From positions 216,722 to 280,721 of the forward strand of contig NZ_CP100416.1 of assembly GCF_026017845.1 (NCBI RefSeq): a stretch of DNA of 64,000 nt. Direction: 5' to 3'. Of this stretch, positions 10,458-18,898 are shown in pieces; position 1 is the stretch's first letter; each line of letters starts with the position of its first letter. The notes under the pieces are model-generated. The model did no database searches, was not told the DNA's origin, and saw only the letters and a program-made list of their open reading frames with translations. A program made the position numbers and the translations under genes. This DNA comes from Amycolatopsis mediterranei (GTDB lineage Bacteria > Actinomycetota > Actinomycetes > Mycobacteriales > Pseudonocardiaceae).

Positions 10458-10907
10458 ATGCTGATAGCTGACGGCGGGGGCGGCGGCTCGATCGCGGACA
10501 TCGTCAACCCGCTTTCCTCGGCCGGGATGAGCGCCGCGGTCAAGAGCGTCACAGCCGAGACCCAGAAGCTGGTCGACGCAGCCAAGGGCGGCGGGTTCAA
10601 GATCACCCCGGAAGGTGTGAAGCCGATCCGGGACGCACTGACCGAACTGGTCAACGACCTCGGCGACCTGCAGTACAAGAGCTTCCTGCTGGACCAGACC
10701 CCGCAACTCGGGAACCACCCGTACGGGCTTGCCGTCGCCAAGCACGACCAGAAGAGCGCCTCGGCCGCCGACGGTGGCGCGACTCAGGTTCTCCAGGAGC
10801 TCCGAGAGGTCGCGAGGCAGGCGGACGAAGCGCTCGCCAGGGCCGCGGGCCTCTACAAGGAAACCGAGAGCCAGGCCTTCTCCGCTCTTCAGACCAAGCA
10901 GGCTTGA
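10458..10907 (+). CDS. Helical ESX-associated protein, WXG100-like size class
   Basis: A 149-residue, mostly alpha-helical protein with a Gly-rich start (ADGGGGGSIADIV), a helix ending in TAETQKLVDAA, and a C-terminal helix pair (VLQELREVARQADEALARAAGLYKE). The helical pattern and the neighbours (EspG-like, DUF3558, PPE-like) suggest a type VII-associated partner, but the canonical WXG motif is absent and I do not assign a family. Three bases separate it from the lipoprotein gene, indicating one operon. A short frame beginning at GTG 10418 overlaps its start. Confidence 0.65.
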   Translation: MLIADGGGGGSIADIVNPLSSAGMSAAVKSVTAETQKLVDAAKGGGFKITPEGVKPIRDALTELVNDLGDLQYKSFLLDQTPQLGNHPYGLAVAKHDQKSASAADGGATQVLQELREVARQADEALARAAGLYKETESQAFSALQTKQA

Positions 10908-10910
10908 GGG

Positions 10911-11483
10911 ATGACGAAACTTCTCGTTCGGGTTCTCCTTCCGCTCGCGGCAGGGGGCGCGTTGCTCGCCGGGTGCACCACCACGCAAGGCGGAACGGCG
11001 TCACCCGCCCAGTCGTCCCCGGCCGGCGAGTCGGGAACCCCGGAAAGCCCGTCTTCCGGTGGCGGTGGGACCCAGTCGATCACGGATGCCTGCTCGCTGC
11101 TGCAAGCGGGCGATGTGAGCGGCTACGGCGAGTTCAACGAGCCGCAGAACAAGACGGTCGGGGGCGTGCGTTCCTGCAGTTACCGGCAGAAGATCGCGTC
11201 GGCGAGTGAGAACGCCAAGGTGATCGGCGTCAACGTCCGCGACACCGCGTCGGTCGCGCAGGTCAACGACACCGGCGGTGGCGTGGTCGACAAGGACGTC
11301 AACGGCCGGAAGGCGAGGGAGGCCTCGGGCGGTGCCTCGTTGCCGGCCTGCACGCTCGCCCTACCGGTGGGCGACTCGTCCCGGGTTGATGTGGCGGTGA
11401 TCGGTGCCGATTCGGCGGACCAGGCCTGCCAGCTTGCCGAGGCGGTTGCGAAGGCCGTCGAACCGCGGCTGCCGAAGGGATAG
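10911..11483 (+). CDS. DUF3558-type lipoprotein
   Basis: A 190-residue secreted lipoprotein. The signal peptide ends in a lipobox LLAGC with the lipidated Cys at residue 22, followed by a low-complexity Ser/Pro/Gly linker (about 24-55). The folded part starts ITDACSLLQAGDVSGYG and has paired cysteines (ACSLL, RSCSY, PACTL, QACQL), the usual DUF3558 pattern in actinobacteria. Such proteins are often next to ESX accessory genes; the biochemical role is unknown. It is three bases after the helical protein and nine before the PPE-like gene. Confidence 0.82.
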   Translation: MTKLLVRVLLPLAAGGALLAGCTTTQGGTASPAQSSPAGESGTPESPSSGGGGTQSITDACSLLQAGDVSGYGEFNEPQNKTVGGVRSCSYRQKIASASENAKVIGVNVRDTASVAQVNDTGGGVVDKDVNGRKAREASGGASLPACTLALPVGDSSRVDVAVIGADSADQACQLAEAVAKAVEPRLPKG

Positions 11484-11492
11484 GGGACCCAG

Positions 11493-12986
11493 ATGACCAC
11501 GCAACAGGGACCGCGGCCGAAGACCGAGGACAAGACGCCCCAGCAGGTCCAGGACATGGCGCCCGCCGAGCGCGACGCCTACCTCCAGCAGAAGGCCGAA
11601 GAAGGCGTCGACCCGGGCAACTGGTTGTTCGGGGCGGTGCAGCAGTGGATGGCCCAGGCCCGGGCGAAGAACCAGGCCCAGCAGATGGGCGACAAGAACG
11701 TCAAGGCCGCCACCCAGGGTCGCGATGTCGAGTACGTGCAGGGCCTGAACCCGTCGAGCGCGGATTACCAGGGTAGTGACCACGCGCAGCTCAAGGAGTA
11801 CCTGGACACCAACCTGGACGTCGATCAGGTTTCGGAGGTCTCGACCGCGTACCACGAAGTGCACCAGGTCTTCGACAAGTTCGCGCAGTCGATGAACACC
11901 GCGGTCAACGCGTCCAAGGGCACCTGGGAAGGCAGCGCCGCCGAGAACGCGCAGCAGTACTTCACCAGCCTCGGCAAGTGGTCCGACGCCAACTCCCAGA
12001 ACGCCAAGCTGGCCTCGGAAACCATCTACGACCAGGGTCAGGCCGCTGCCACGGCGAAGAACTCCATGCCGGCCCCCATCCCGTTCAGCTGGAAGGACGA
12101 GTTCAAGGACTGGGCCACCTCGAACCCCTTCAGCCTGCCGGACAACGTCGACAAGTCGCTCCAGAAGCAGAAGGACAGCCAGGCGGCGCACGACGAGGCC
12201 GCCAGCGTCATGGCGACCTACGACAAGAACCTCTACGAGGCCGCCTCCAAGCAGCCCGCCTTCGCGCCGCCGCCGAGCTTCAGCACCGGCGGGGGCAGTG
12301 ACGACCCCAACGGCACCGGCGACAAGAACGGCATCAACACCCCCTCCAGCGTGAACGTGCCGGGCTCCCACCCGGGGACCACGCCCGGCGGCACCGCCCA
12401 GGGCTTCGTGTCCGGCAGCACCCCCGGGCCGCTCGGCGGCCCGGCCGCCCACACCATCTCCGGGCCTGGCTCGACCACCGGGTCCGGGTTCGTGCCGGCG
12501 GGCACCACCACGCCGTCCGGGTTCACGCCCAGCTCGGTCCCCGCCGCGTCGACGTCGAACTCGAACCAGCAGTTCGGGGGGATGCCGCCGATGAGCCCGA
12601 TGCCGATGGGCGGCGGGATGAACTTCGGTGGCGACGAGGCCTACAACTCCAAGATCGGCGGCGGTGGTGGCGGCCGCGGCGGCGGGTTCGGCCCCGGCGG
12701 CTCGGGCGCCGGCAACGCGACGGGCGCGGGCGCCGCGTCGGGCGCGGCCCGGCCGGGCGGGATCGGCGCTGCGGAAGCGGCCGCGGGGCGCGGGATGGGC
12801 GGCCTCGGTGCGGGTGCCTCCGGTCGCGGCGGGGGCATGAGTCCCGGTGGCGGCTTGGGCCGCGGCCAGAAGGGCGAAGGCGACGAGGACACCGAGCACT
12901 CGCGCCCGACCTACCTGGTCGAGGGTGACCCCGACGAGGTCTTCGGCACCGACCTGCGCACGGCGCCGCCGGTCATCGGCGAATAA
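11493..12986 (+). CDS. PPE-like ESX substrate with Gly/Pro-rich tail
   Basis: A 497-residue protein. Residues about 80-250 form long helices including GTWEGSAAENAQQYF, a WXG-like turn (W-E-G) between helices as in PPE/WXG100 proteins. From about 265 to 470 the chain is Gly, Ser, Pro and Thr rich and disordered. The last 30 residues are conserved-looking and acidic (YLVEGDPDEVFGTDLRTAPP), a tail seen in several actinobacterial type VII substrates. It is probably exported with help from the EspG-like protein upstream. It ends just before a perfect 24-base hairpin. Confidence 0.78.
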   Translation: MTTQQGPRPKTEDKTPQQVQDMAPAERDAYLQQKAEEGVDPGNWLFGAVQQWMAQARAKNQAQQMGDKNVKAATQGRDVEYVQGLNPSSADYQGSDHAQLKEYLDTNLDVDQVSEVSTAYHEVHQVFDKFAQSMNTAVNASKGTWEGSAAENAQQYFTSLGKWSDANSQNAKLASETIYDQGQAAATAKNSMPAPIPFSWKDEFKDWATSNPFSLPDNVDKSLQKQKDSQAAHDEAASVMATYDKNLYEAASKQPAFAPPPSFSTGGGSDDPNGTGDKNGINTPSSVNVPGSHPGTTPGGTAQGFVSGSTPGPLGGPAAHTISGPGSTTGSGFVPAGTTTPSGFTPSSVPAASTSNSNQQFGGMPPMSPMPMGGGMNFGGDEAYNSKIGGGGGGRGGGFGPGGSGAGNATGAGAASGAARPGGIGAAEAAAGRGMGGLGAGASGRGGGMSPGGGLGRGQKGEGDEDTEHSRPTYLVEGDPDEVFGTDLRTAPPVIGE

Positions 12987-12989
12987 GCC

Positions 12990-13044
12990 TTCTTCAACGA
13001 AAAGGGCCCCCGCGGCGAAAGCGGGGGCCCTTTTCGTTGAAGAA
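12990..13044. terminator. Perfect 24-bp bidirectional terminator
   Basis: Arms 12990-13013 and 13021-13044 are perfectly complementary with a seven-base GGCGAAA loop, flanked by AAAA/TTTT within the stem ends. It fits exactly between the PPE-like stop (12986) and the glfT1 stop (13045), so it serves both strands. Confidence 0.92.
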
Positions 13045-13956
13045 TCAGTAGCGGTAGAACTTCTCGGCGCGGCCCTGCCGCACCAGCTTCAGCCACTGCA
13101 GGAACGCCTTCGGGTCGCGCTTCACGCCCACGAAGTACAGTCCGAAGCGGACGATCTCCAGCGCGCCGATCTTCCGCATGCCCGGCTGGGACAGCAGGTA
13201 GCCGCGGTTGCGGTAGGTGTAGTACCGCTTGACCTCGTTCTCCGGGTCCTGTGCGTGGAACTTGCCGCCCAGCATGGGCTTGAACTCGTCCGAGCCGTCC
13301 GGGTGCAGGTACTTCGTCTTCAGCGACGTGCCGAACGGCAACCCCGACCGGACCAGCCGCCGGTGCAGCTCCACCTCGTCGCCGCGGAAGAACAGCCGCA
13401 GGTCCGGCACGCCGACGACGTCCAAAGTGGACGCGCGGAAGAGCGCGCCGTTCATCAGGGACGCGATGCCGGGCAGGAAGTCGGCCCCCAGCTCGGACTG
13501 TGAACGCTTCCAGGTCAGGCCGCGGCGCAGCGGGAACGCCAGCTTGTCCGGCGCGTCGATGTTCGACACCACCGGCGAAATCTCCGCCAAATCCCGTTTT
13601 TCGGCTTCTTCGAGCAGGATGGCGAGCACGTTCTCGTCGGCCGGGCGCCCGTCGTCGTCGGCCAGCCAGATCCAGTCCGCGCCCAGCGAGAGCGCGTGCA
13701 GCATGCCCAGCGCGAACCCGCCGGCACCACCGAGGTTCCGGTGCGACGGCAGGTACGTGTGCGGCAGCGGGTAGTTCTCGACGACTTCGCGCGCGGAGTC
13801 GTCCGGCCCGTTGTCGACGACGACCAGGTGGTCGACCGGCCGGGTCTGGGCCGCGATGACCTTCAGCGAGTCCGCGAGCAGCTCCCGCCGGTGCCGCGTG
13901 ACGACCACGCCGACGACCGCACCGTCGGGCAGCTGCCGGGTCTCGCTGGCCATCAT
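13045..13956 (-). CDS. glfT1: Galactofuranosyltransferase GlfT1 (GT2 family)
   Basis: A 303-residue enzyme that adds the first two galactofuranose units to the decaprenyl-PP-GlcNAc-Rha linker; the mycobacterial protein (Rv3782) has 304 residues. Seen: GVVVTRHRRELL strand, VVDNGPDDS, the RNLGGAGGFALGM loop and the metal motif ADDDGRP (about residues 99-105). FFRGDEVELHRRL carries the catalytic acidic pair. It overlaps wzt by four bases and lies with wzt and wzm as in mycobacteria, coupling linker galactosylation to export. Confidence 0.95.
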   Translation of the reverse strand: MMASETRQLPDGAVVGVVVTRHRRELLADSLKVIAAQTRPVDHLVVVDNGPDDSAREVVENYPLPHTYLPSHRNLGGAGGFALGMLHALSLGADWIWLADDDGRPADENVLAILLEEAEKRDLAEISPVVSNIDAPDKLAFPLRRGLTWKRSQSELGADFLPGIASLMNGALFRASTLDVVGVPDLRLFFRGDEVELHRRLVRSGLPFGTSLKTKYLHPDGSDEFKPMLGGKFHAQDPENEVKRYYTYRNRGYLLSQPGMRKIGALEIVRFGLYFVGVKRDPKAFLQWLKLVRQGRAEKFYRY

Positions 13957-14768
13957 TCCCCGCCGTTCGTCGTCGCCACCGGCTCGATGCCGAAGCGCTC
14001 CAAGGTTTCCTGGCTCATGTTTTCGAAGGGGTCACGGCCCTTGTACGACGTGAGGACGTCCCGCAGCGAACCCTGTTGCTTGAGGTGTCCCTCGTCCATC
14101 CAGATGGCCGAATCGCACAGTTCGAACAGGAACTCGTCCGAGTGGCTGGCGAACACCAGGATGCCGGAGCGCTTGACGAGGTCCTTGAGCCGGTCGCGCG
14201 CCTTGTTGAGGAACGCCGCGTCGACCGCGCCGATGCCCTCGTCGAGGATGAGGATCTCGGGGTCGATCGACGTGACGACACCCAGCGCCAGCCGCACGCG
14301 CATACCCGTCGAGTACGTGCGCAGCGGCATCTGCAGGTAGTCGCCGAGCTCGGTGAACTCGGCGATGTCGTCGACCCGCTTCTCCATCTCCTTGGCGGTC
14401 ATGCCGAGGAAGAGGCCGCGGATGATGATGTTCTCGACGCCCGAAATCTCGGGGTCCATGCCGATGCCGAGGTCGAACACCGGCGCGATCTTGCCCTTGA
14501 TCCGCGACGAGCCGCGGGTCGGCTCGTAGATCCCGGCGAGCAGGCGCAGCAGCGTGGACTTGCCGGCGCCGTTGTGCCCGACCAGGCCGACGCGGTCGCC
14601 TTCACGCAGGTTCAGGGTCACGTCGTGCAGGGCTTCGATGATCGGCACCTTGGTGTCGGTGCCGATCTTGCCGCCGACCTTGCCGAGGACCTTCTTCTTC
14701 ATCGACCGCGTCTTCGCGTCGAAGATCGGGAAGTCGACGAACGCGTTGTGGACGTCAATGGAAACCAT
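13953..14768 (-). CDS. wzt: ABC transporter ATPase for lipid-linked galactan export
   Basis: A 271-residue nucleotide-binding subunit. Walker A GHNGAGKST is at residues 64-72, the signature YSTGMRVRLALG about 175-186, Walker B EILILDEGIG about 197-206 and the switch His in FASHSDEF. The N-terminal extension before Walker A (about 45 residues) is typical of Wzt-type polysaccharide ABC ATPases; there is no C-terminal carbohydrate-binding domain. With Wzm it is expected to flip lipid-linked galactan across the membrane (Rv3781-Rv3783 in mycobacteria). Three bases separate it from wzm. Confidence 0.93.
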   Translation of the reverse strand: MVSIDVHNAFVDFPIFDAKTRSMKKKVLGKVGGKIGTDTKVPIIEALHDVTLNLREGDRVGLVGHNGAGKSTLLRLLAGIYEPTRGSSRIKGKIAPVFDLGIGMDPEISGVENIIIRGLFLGMTAKEMEKRVDDIAEFTELGDYLQMPLRTYSTGMRVRLALGVVTSIDPEILILDEGIGAVDAAFLNKARDRLKDLVKRSGILVFASHSDEFLFELCDSAIWMDEGHLKQQGSLRDVLTSYKGRDPFENMSQETLERFGIEPVATTNGGE

Positions 14769-14771
14769 GTG

Positions 14772-15722
14772 TCACACCCAATAGGAGACGCGGGCACGGT
14801 AGTTGCGCATCGCGACCAGCGCGAGAGCCCAACCGACGACGGTGATGGAGCCGACCACGATCCAGTTCCCCACCGAGAACTCCTGCCCCAGCAGCGGCGC
14901 GCGGACCACCTGCATGAAGTGGTAGAGCGGGTTGACCTTGACGATCGGCAGGATCCAGGAGGCACCCTCGCGGGTCCCGCCGGTCATCAGCTGGTCGACC
15001 GGCCAGACGATCGGCGTGCCGTAGAACAGCAGCTGGATCAGCGAGTTGATGACCTGCGGGATGTCGCGGAAGCGGGTCGAGATGATGCCGAAGAGCAGCG
15101 TCACCCAGGCGGCGTTCAGCGCCAGCAGCACGAAACCGGGGATGGCCAGCAGGATGTTCCAGCTGAGGCCCGGGTGGCAGATGTGGCCGGGGACGCACGA
15201 CCCGTCGCCGAGCAGCGAATACCTGTTGCTGAGCGCGCTGAAGAAGATCGCCAGCACGGCCACGTAGACGATCATGTTGTGGGCCAGCATCAGCGTCTGC
15301 CGCCACACCGTGCGCAGCATGTACACGCTCAGTGGCGCCGGGAGCTGCTTGATCAGCCCCTCGTTCGCGATGAACGTCTCCATGCCCTCGGACAGGCAGC
15401 CGCTGATGAAGCCCCAGATGATGAAGCCGGTGGAGATGTAGGGCAGGAACACCTCGACGGGCAGCTTGAACAGCTGCGAGTACAGCAGCCCGAGCCCGAG
15501 CGCGAGGACGGCCTGGCTGATGGTGATCCAGAAGGGCCCGATCACCGAGCGGCGGTATCTCTGCTTGATGTCCTGCCAGCCCAGGTGACCCCAAAGCTCG
15601 CGGGCGCTGATTCCGGCTTTGATGTCGGCGAAGGCACGCGAGAACGTCTTGCTGTCCGACGTCGGGGATGCCGACGTCGTCACGGGTGAGTCTGCGGCCT
15701 GAACCGTGCTGGTGGCATGCAC
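14772..15722 (-). CDS. wzm: ABC-2 type permease for lipid-linked galactan export
   Basis: A 316-residue membrane subunit with six hydrophobic helices and the ABC-2 entry helix ELWGHLGWQDIKQRYRRSVIGPFW. The GTG at 15722 (VHATSTVQAADS) was chosen because TACCCT lies seven bases upstream; the frame remains open upstream but reads through a non-coding GC-rich stretch. The pair with wzt and glfT1 forms one operon ending at the 12990-13044 terminator. Confidence 0.92.
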   Translation of the reverse strand: MHATSTVQAADSPVTTSASPTSDSKTFSRAFADIKAGISARELWGHLGWQDIKQRYRRSVIGPFWITISQAVLALGLGLLYSQLFKLPVEVFLPYISTGFIIWGFISGCLSEGMETFIANEGLIKQLPAPLSVYMLRTVWRQTLMLAHNMIVYVAVLAIFFSALSNRYSLLGDGSCVPGHICHPGLSWNILLAIPGFVLLALNAAWVTLLFGIISTRFRDIPQVINSLIQLLFYGTPIVWPVDQLMTGGTREGASWILPIVKVNPLYHFMQVVRAPLLGQEFSVGNWIVVGSITVVGWALALVAMRNYRARVSYWV

Positions 15723-15729
15723 GAGGACG

Positions 15730-15735
15730 AGGGTA
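15730..15735 (-). promoter_or_regulatory. -10 box (TACCCT) for wzm-wzt-glfT1
   Basis: Minus-strand TACCCT, seven bases before the GTG start of wzm, predicting a leaderless operon transcript. Confidence 0.6.
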
Positions 15736-15927
15736 CCGATCGGGGCCGCGCGCCCTTGATAGGGCACTGGCGACGGGCCGGTCCGGCGCCTGTGGCCCGG
15801 GGAGGGACCGCGGCCAGGCGGTGCGTCGGAGGTCGTCAATCGGCACCTTCGGGGCAAAACCCCGCCGAAACCGAGTTGTCCACAGAGGTTGTCCACAGGC
15901 CCTCCGGTCTGTGGACAACCTCGGCCG

Positions 15928-16500
15928 TCAGAGGTACTGGCCCGTTCCCGAGATGCCCGGGCCGTGCTCGTGGCCGTGGCCGACCGCGCCCGAGGGGCCC
16001 GCCGGCAATCCGCGGCGCATCTGTTCCAGCTGGACGCGGGCGGCCATCTGCTGGGCGAACAGGGCCGTCTGGATTCCGCTGAACAGCCCCTCCAGCCAGC
16101 CCACCAGCTGGGCCTGCGCGATCCGCAGCTCCGCGTCCGACGGCGTCGAGTCGTCGGTGAACGGGCGGACCAGCCGCTCCAGCTCGTCCTGCAGCTCCGG
16201 GGCCAGCGCCTTCTCGAGCTCGCGGATCGACGTCTGGTGGATCTCGCGCACGCGCGTGCGGGACGCGTCGTCCAGCGGGGCCGCGCGGACCTCCTCCAGC
16301 AGCTGCTTGATCATCGTGCCGATCCGCATCACCTTCGCCGGCTCTTCGACGAGGTCGCCGACCGACTCGGGGTGGTCGCCTTCGGAGTCGGGGGAGGGCA
16401 GCTGGGTGGCGCCCACCGGCGTGCCGTCCGGTCCGACGACCACCACGTGGGGTGAAGATTCCTGGCCCGGGTCACCCGCTGTGAAGTTCGGCTCGGTCAT
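15928..16500 (-). CDS. bpa: Bacterial proteasome activator (DUF2587)
   Basis: A 190-residue helical, ring-forming activator that opens the 20S proteasome gate without ATP. The C-terminus is GTGQYL; the GQYL end is the established docking motif into proteasome alpha-ring pockets. The core has long helices (VGDLVEEPAKVMRIGTMI, IHQTSIRELEKALAPELQD, QAQLVGWLEGLFSGIQ). ATG 16500 is preferred because GGATGGAG precedes it at good spacing; an in-frame ATG at 16509 has AGG immediately adjacent. The mycobacterial homologue (Rv3780) is also beside wzt/glfT1. Confidence 0.95.
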   Translation of the reverse strand: MTEPNFTAGDPGQESSPHVVVVGPDGTPVGATQLPSPDSEGDHPESVGDLVEEPAKVMRIGTMIKQLLEEVRAAPLDDASRTRVREIHQTSIRELEKALAPELQDELERLVRPFTDDSTPSDAELRIAQAQLVGWLEGLFSGIQTALFAQQMAARVQLEQMRRGLPAGPSGAVGHGHEHGPGISGTGQYL

Positions 16501-16631
16501 GTGCTCCATCCTGGCTTGCGTTCGACACGCTCCGCGACACCCACCGGGCGTCCGTCTCCGAGCGTAGCGGCTCCGGGGGTTCCCGGTGGCTCTCCACCCA
16601 ACCCCGGACGCACGGCGAAACCGCACGTCCG

Positions 16632-16637
16632 TACGGT
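16632..16637 (+). promoter_or_regulatory. -10 box (TACGGT) for the PLP-fold gene
   Basis: TACGGT, six bases before ATG 16644; predicts a leaderless transcript. Confidence 0.6.
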
Positions 16638-16643
16638 GTCCCC

Positions 16644-17843
16644 ATGGCGTTCGACGTCGCTCGTATCCGTGGGCTCTTTCCCGCGCTGGGTGACGGCTGG
16701 ATTCACTTCGACGGCGCCGCCGGAATGCTGGTCCCGGAACAGGTCGCATCGGCCGTTTCCACGGCGATGCGCGCCCCGGTGTCCGGGCCGGGCGGAGCGT
16801 TTCCGGCCTCACAGCGCGCGGAAAGCATCGTGACCGCGGCCCGCCGGGCCGTGGCCGACCTGGTCGGGGCCGACCCGGCTGCCGTCGTGCTCGGGCCGAG
16901 CGCGCCGGTGATGCTGCGCCGGCTCGTCGACGCACTCGCCGAGCGCTGGACCATCGGCGACGAACTCGTCGTCTCCCGGCTCGACGAGCAGGCGAACCTC
17001 GCGCCGTGGCAGCGCGCCGCCAAGCGCGTCGGTGCCGTCATCCGCTGGGGTGAGATCGACATCGAGACCTGCGAGCTGCCCGCGTGGCAGTACGAGCAGC
17101 TCGTGTCGGCGCGCACCAAGGCCGTCGCCGTCACGCTCGCGTCCGGTTCCGTCGGCACCCGGCCGGACGTGCCGACGATCATCGAGTTCGCCAAGCGGGT
17201 CGGCGCGCTCGTCGTCGTCGACGCCACCTACGCCGCGCCCTTCCTGCCGCTCGACATCAACGCGCTCGGCGCCGACGTCATGGTCGTCTCCGCGCAAGCT
17301 TGGGGCGGCCCGTCGGTGGGCGCGCTGGTCTTCCGCGACCCCGAGCTGATCGAGCGGATCCCGTCGGCCTCGCTCGACCCGATGGCCCGCGGTGCCGCCC
17401 GGCTGGAGCTCGGCCCGCACGCCTATCCGCTGCTCGCCGGGCTGATCGCGTCGATCGACTACCTCTCCGGCCTCGACGACGCCGCCACCGGCTCGCGGCG
17501 CGAGCGCCTGGTCACCTCGCTCGGATCGGCGAAGTCCTACCACGCCGGTCTGCTCGCACAGCTGTCCACGGAACTGCTGTCGCTGCGGCACATCATGGTC
17601 ATCGGCAACGCCATGCGCCGGATCCCCGCGCTCGCCTTCGCCGTCGCCGGCAAGAAGTCGCCCGAGGTCGCCGAGTACCTGGCGAAGCAGGGCTTGTGCG
17701 CCTTCGCCGACGACGGCACGAGTGGCGTCTTCGCGTCACTCGGCGTCGGAGAAGTGGGCGGCGCCGTGCGGATCGGGCTCGCCCACTACTCCAACGTCTT
17801 CGAGATCAACCAGCTCGTGCGGGTGCTCGACGAGCTCCGCTAG
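16644..17843 (+). CDS. Cysteine-desulfurase-like PLP-fold protein lacking the Schiff-base lysine
   Basis: A 399-residue class V aminotransferase-fold protein. The fold is clear: LFPALGDGWIHFDGAAG at the start, NLAPWQ (119-123), VVVDATYAAPFLPLD (190-204). Asp193, which contacts the pyridine nitrogen, is kept. However the segment aligned to the family SGHK reads SAQAW (216-220), so the PLP-binding Lys is Ala219 and its preceding His is Gln218; the stacking His of EHH(A/S)N is Gln116. It corresponds in position to Rv3778c. Annotating it as a working desulfurase would be unsafe. Its stop shares CTAG with the convergent gene. Confidence 0.8.
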   Translation: MAFDVARIRGLFPALGDGWIHFDGAAGMLVPEQVASAVSTAMRAPVSGPGGAFPASQRAESIVTAARRAVADLVGADPAAVVLGPSAPVMLRRLVDALAERWTIGDELVVSRLDEQANLAPWQRAAKRVGAVIRWGEIDIETCELPAWQYEQLVSARTKAVAVTLASGSVGTRPDVPTIIEFAKRVGALVVVDATYAAPFLPLDINALGADVMVVSAQAWGGPSVGALVFRDPELIERIPSASLDPMARGAARLELGPHAYPLLAGLIASIDYLSGLDDAATGSRRERLVTSLGSAKSYHAGLLAQLSTELLSLRHIMVIGNAMRRIPALAFAVAGKKSPEVAEYLAKQGLCAFADDGTSGVFASLGVGEVGGAVRIGLAHYSNVFEINQLVRVLDELR

Positions 17844-18817
17844 GACTTCGCCGCCAGCAGGACCTTGCCGAACACGCTGCCCTCTTCCATGATCCGGTGC
17901 GCGGTCGCGGCTTCGGCCATCGGCACGACCTGGCCGACGATCGGCTTGACGAGCCCCTCGGCGACCAGCGGCCACAGGCGGTCGCGGACGTCGCCGACGA
18001 TCGCCGCCTTCTGGTCGAGCGGGCGGAACCGCAGGCCCGCGGCGAACACCGAAGCCCGCTTTCCCAGCAGCGCGCCGACGTTCAGCTCGCCCTTCACCCC
18101 GCCCTGCATGCCGATGATGACCAGCCGCCCGTCCTGCTGCAGCGCGTCGACGTTGCGGCCCAGGTAGGCCGCGCCCATGTTGTCGAGGATGACGTTCGCG
18201 CCACCCGTTTCCTTCTTGAGGACCTCGACGAAGTCCTCCTCCTTGTAGTCGATCGTGATGTCGGCGCCGAGCTGGCGGCAGCTTTCGAGCCGCTCCGGCG
18301 AGCCCGCGGTGACGGCGACGGTGGCGCCGAGCGCCTTGCCGACCTGGATGGCGTGCGTGCCGATGCCGCCGGCGCCGCCGTGGACCAGCAGCACCTCGCC
18401 CTCGGTGAGCTTCGCGTGCATCACGACGTTCGCCCACACCGTGCAGGCCACCTCGGGCAACGCGGCCGCGGTGAGCAGGTCGATCTCGCCCGGCACCGGC
18501 AGCAGCTGCCCCGCCGGGACGACGGCCTTCTCCGCGTAGCCGCCACCGGAGAGCAAGGCGCAGACCTCGTCGCCGACGTTCCAATCCTCGACGCCTTCGC
18601 CGAGTTCGGCGATCGTCCCGGAGCACTCCAGACCGAGGGTTTCGCTCGCGCCGGGAGGCGGCGGGTACTGGCCCTGGCGCTGCAGCAGATCCGCGCGGTT
18701 CACCGCGCTCGCCGCGACCTCCAGCAGCACCTCGCCGGGGCCGGGACGCGGATCCGCGACCTCCGCCCACTCGAGAACGTCCGGGTCACCTGGTTCACGG
18801 ATGGTGATCGCGTACAT
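17840..18817 (-). CDS. NAD(P)H:quinone oxidoreductase, medium-chain dehydrogenase family
   Basis: A 325-residue zinc-independent MDR/quinone oxidoreductase. Seen: N-terminal GroES-like domain (PGPGEVLLEVAASAVNRADLLQRQG), the quinone-oxidoreductase signature region AALPEVACTVWANV, and the cofactor loop HGGAGGIGTHAIQ (about 150-162). Zinc ligands of alcohol dehydrogenases are missing, as expected. ATG 18817 was chosen because TACAGT sits six bases upstream. It corresponds in position to Rv3777. The terminal CTAG is shared with the stop of the convergent PLP-fold gene. Confidence 0.9.
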   Translation of the reverse strand: MYAITIREPGDPDVLEWAEVADPRPGPGEVLLEVAASAVNRADLLQRQGQYPPPPGASETLGLECSGTIAELGEGVEDWNVGDEVCALLSGGGYAEKAVVPAGQLLPVPGEIDLLTAAALPEVACTVWANVVMHAKLTEGEVLLVHGGAGGIGTHAIQVGKALGATVAVTAGSPERLESCRQLGADITIDYKEEDFVEVLKKETGGANVILDNMGAAYLGRNVDALQQDGRLVIIGMQGGVKGELNVGALLGKRASVFAAGLRFRPLDQKAAIVGDVRDRLWPLVAEGLVKPIVGQVVPMAEAATAHRIMEEGSVFGKVLLAAKS

Positions 18818-18823
18818 GTGTCG

Positions 18824-18829
18824 ACTGTA
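18824..18829 (-). promoter_or_regulatory. -10 box (TACAGT) for the quinone oxidoreductase
   Basis: Minus-strand TACAGT within GGTATACAGT, six bases before ATG 18817; a leaderless transcript is predicted. Confidence 0.6.
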
Positions 18830-18898
18830 TACCGGGGGGAAAGTTCCCGCCGAAAGGCGCATTGACGGACTTCGCATATGGAACAAAGGTGAGCAACC

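Noticed and set aside
12280..12850. Gly-rich tail of the PPE-like protein as a PE_PGRS-type repeat
   Set aside because: It is Gly/Pro/Ser-rich without the regular GGAGG repeats of PGRS proteins.
14076..15689. Plus-strand 537-codon frame opposite wzt and wzm
   Set aside because: The minus strand carries complete Walker and permease motifs; the plus-strand frame has none and is biased in composition.
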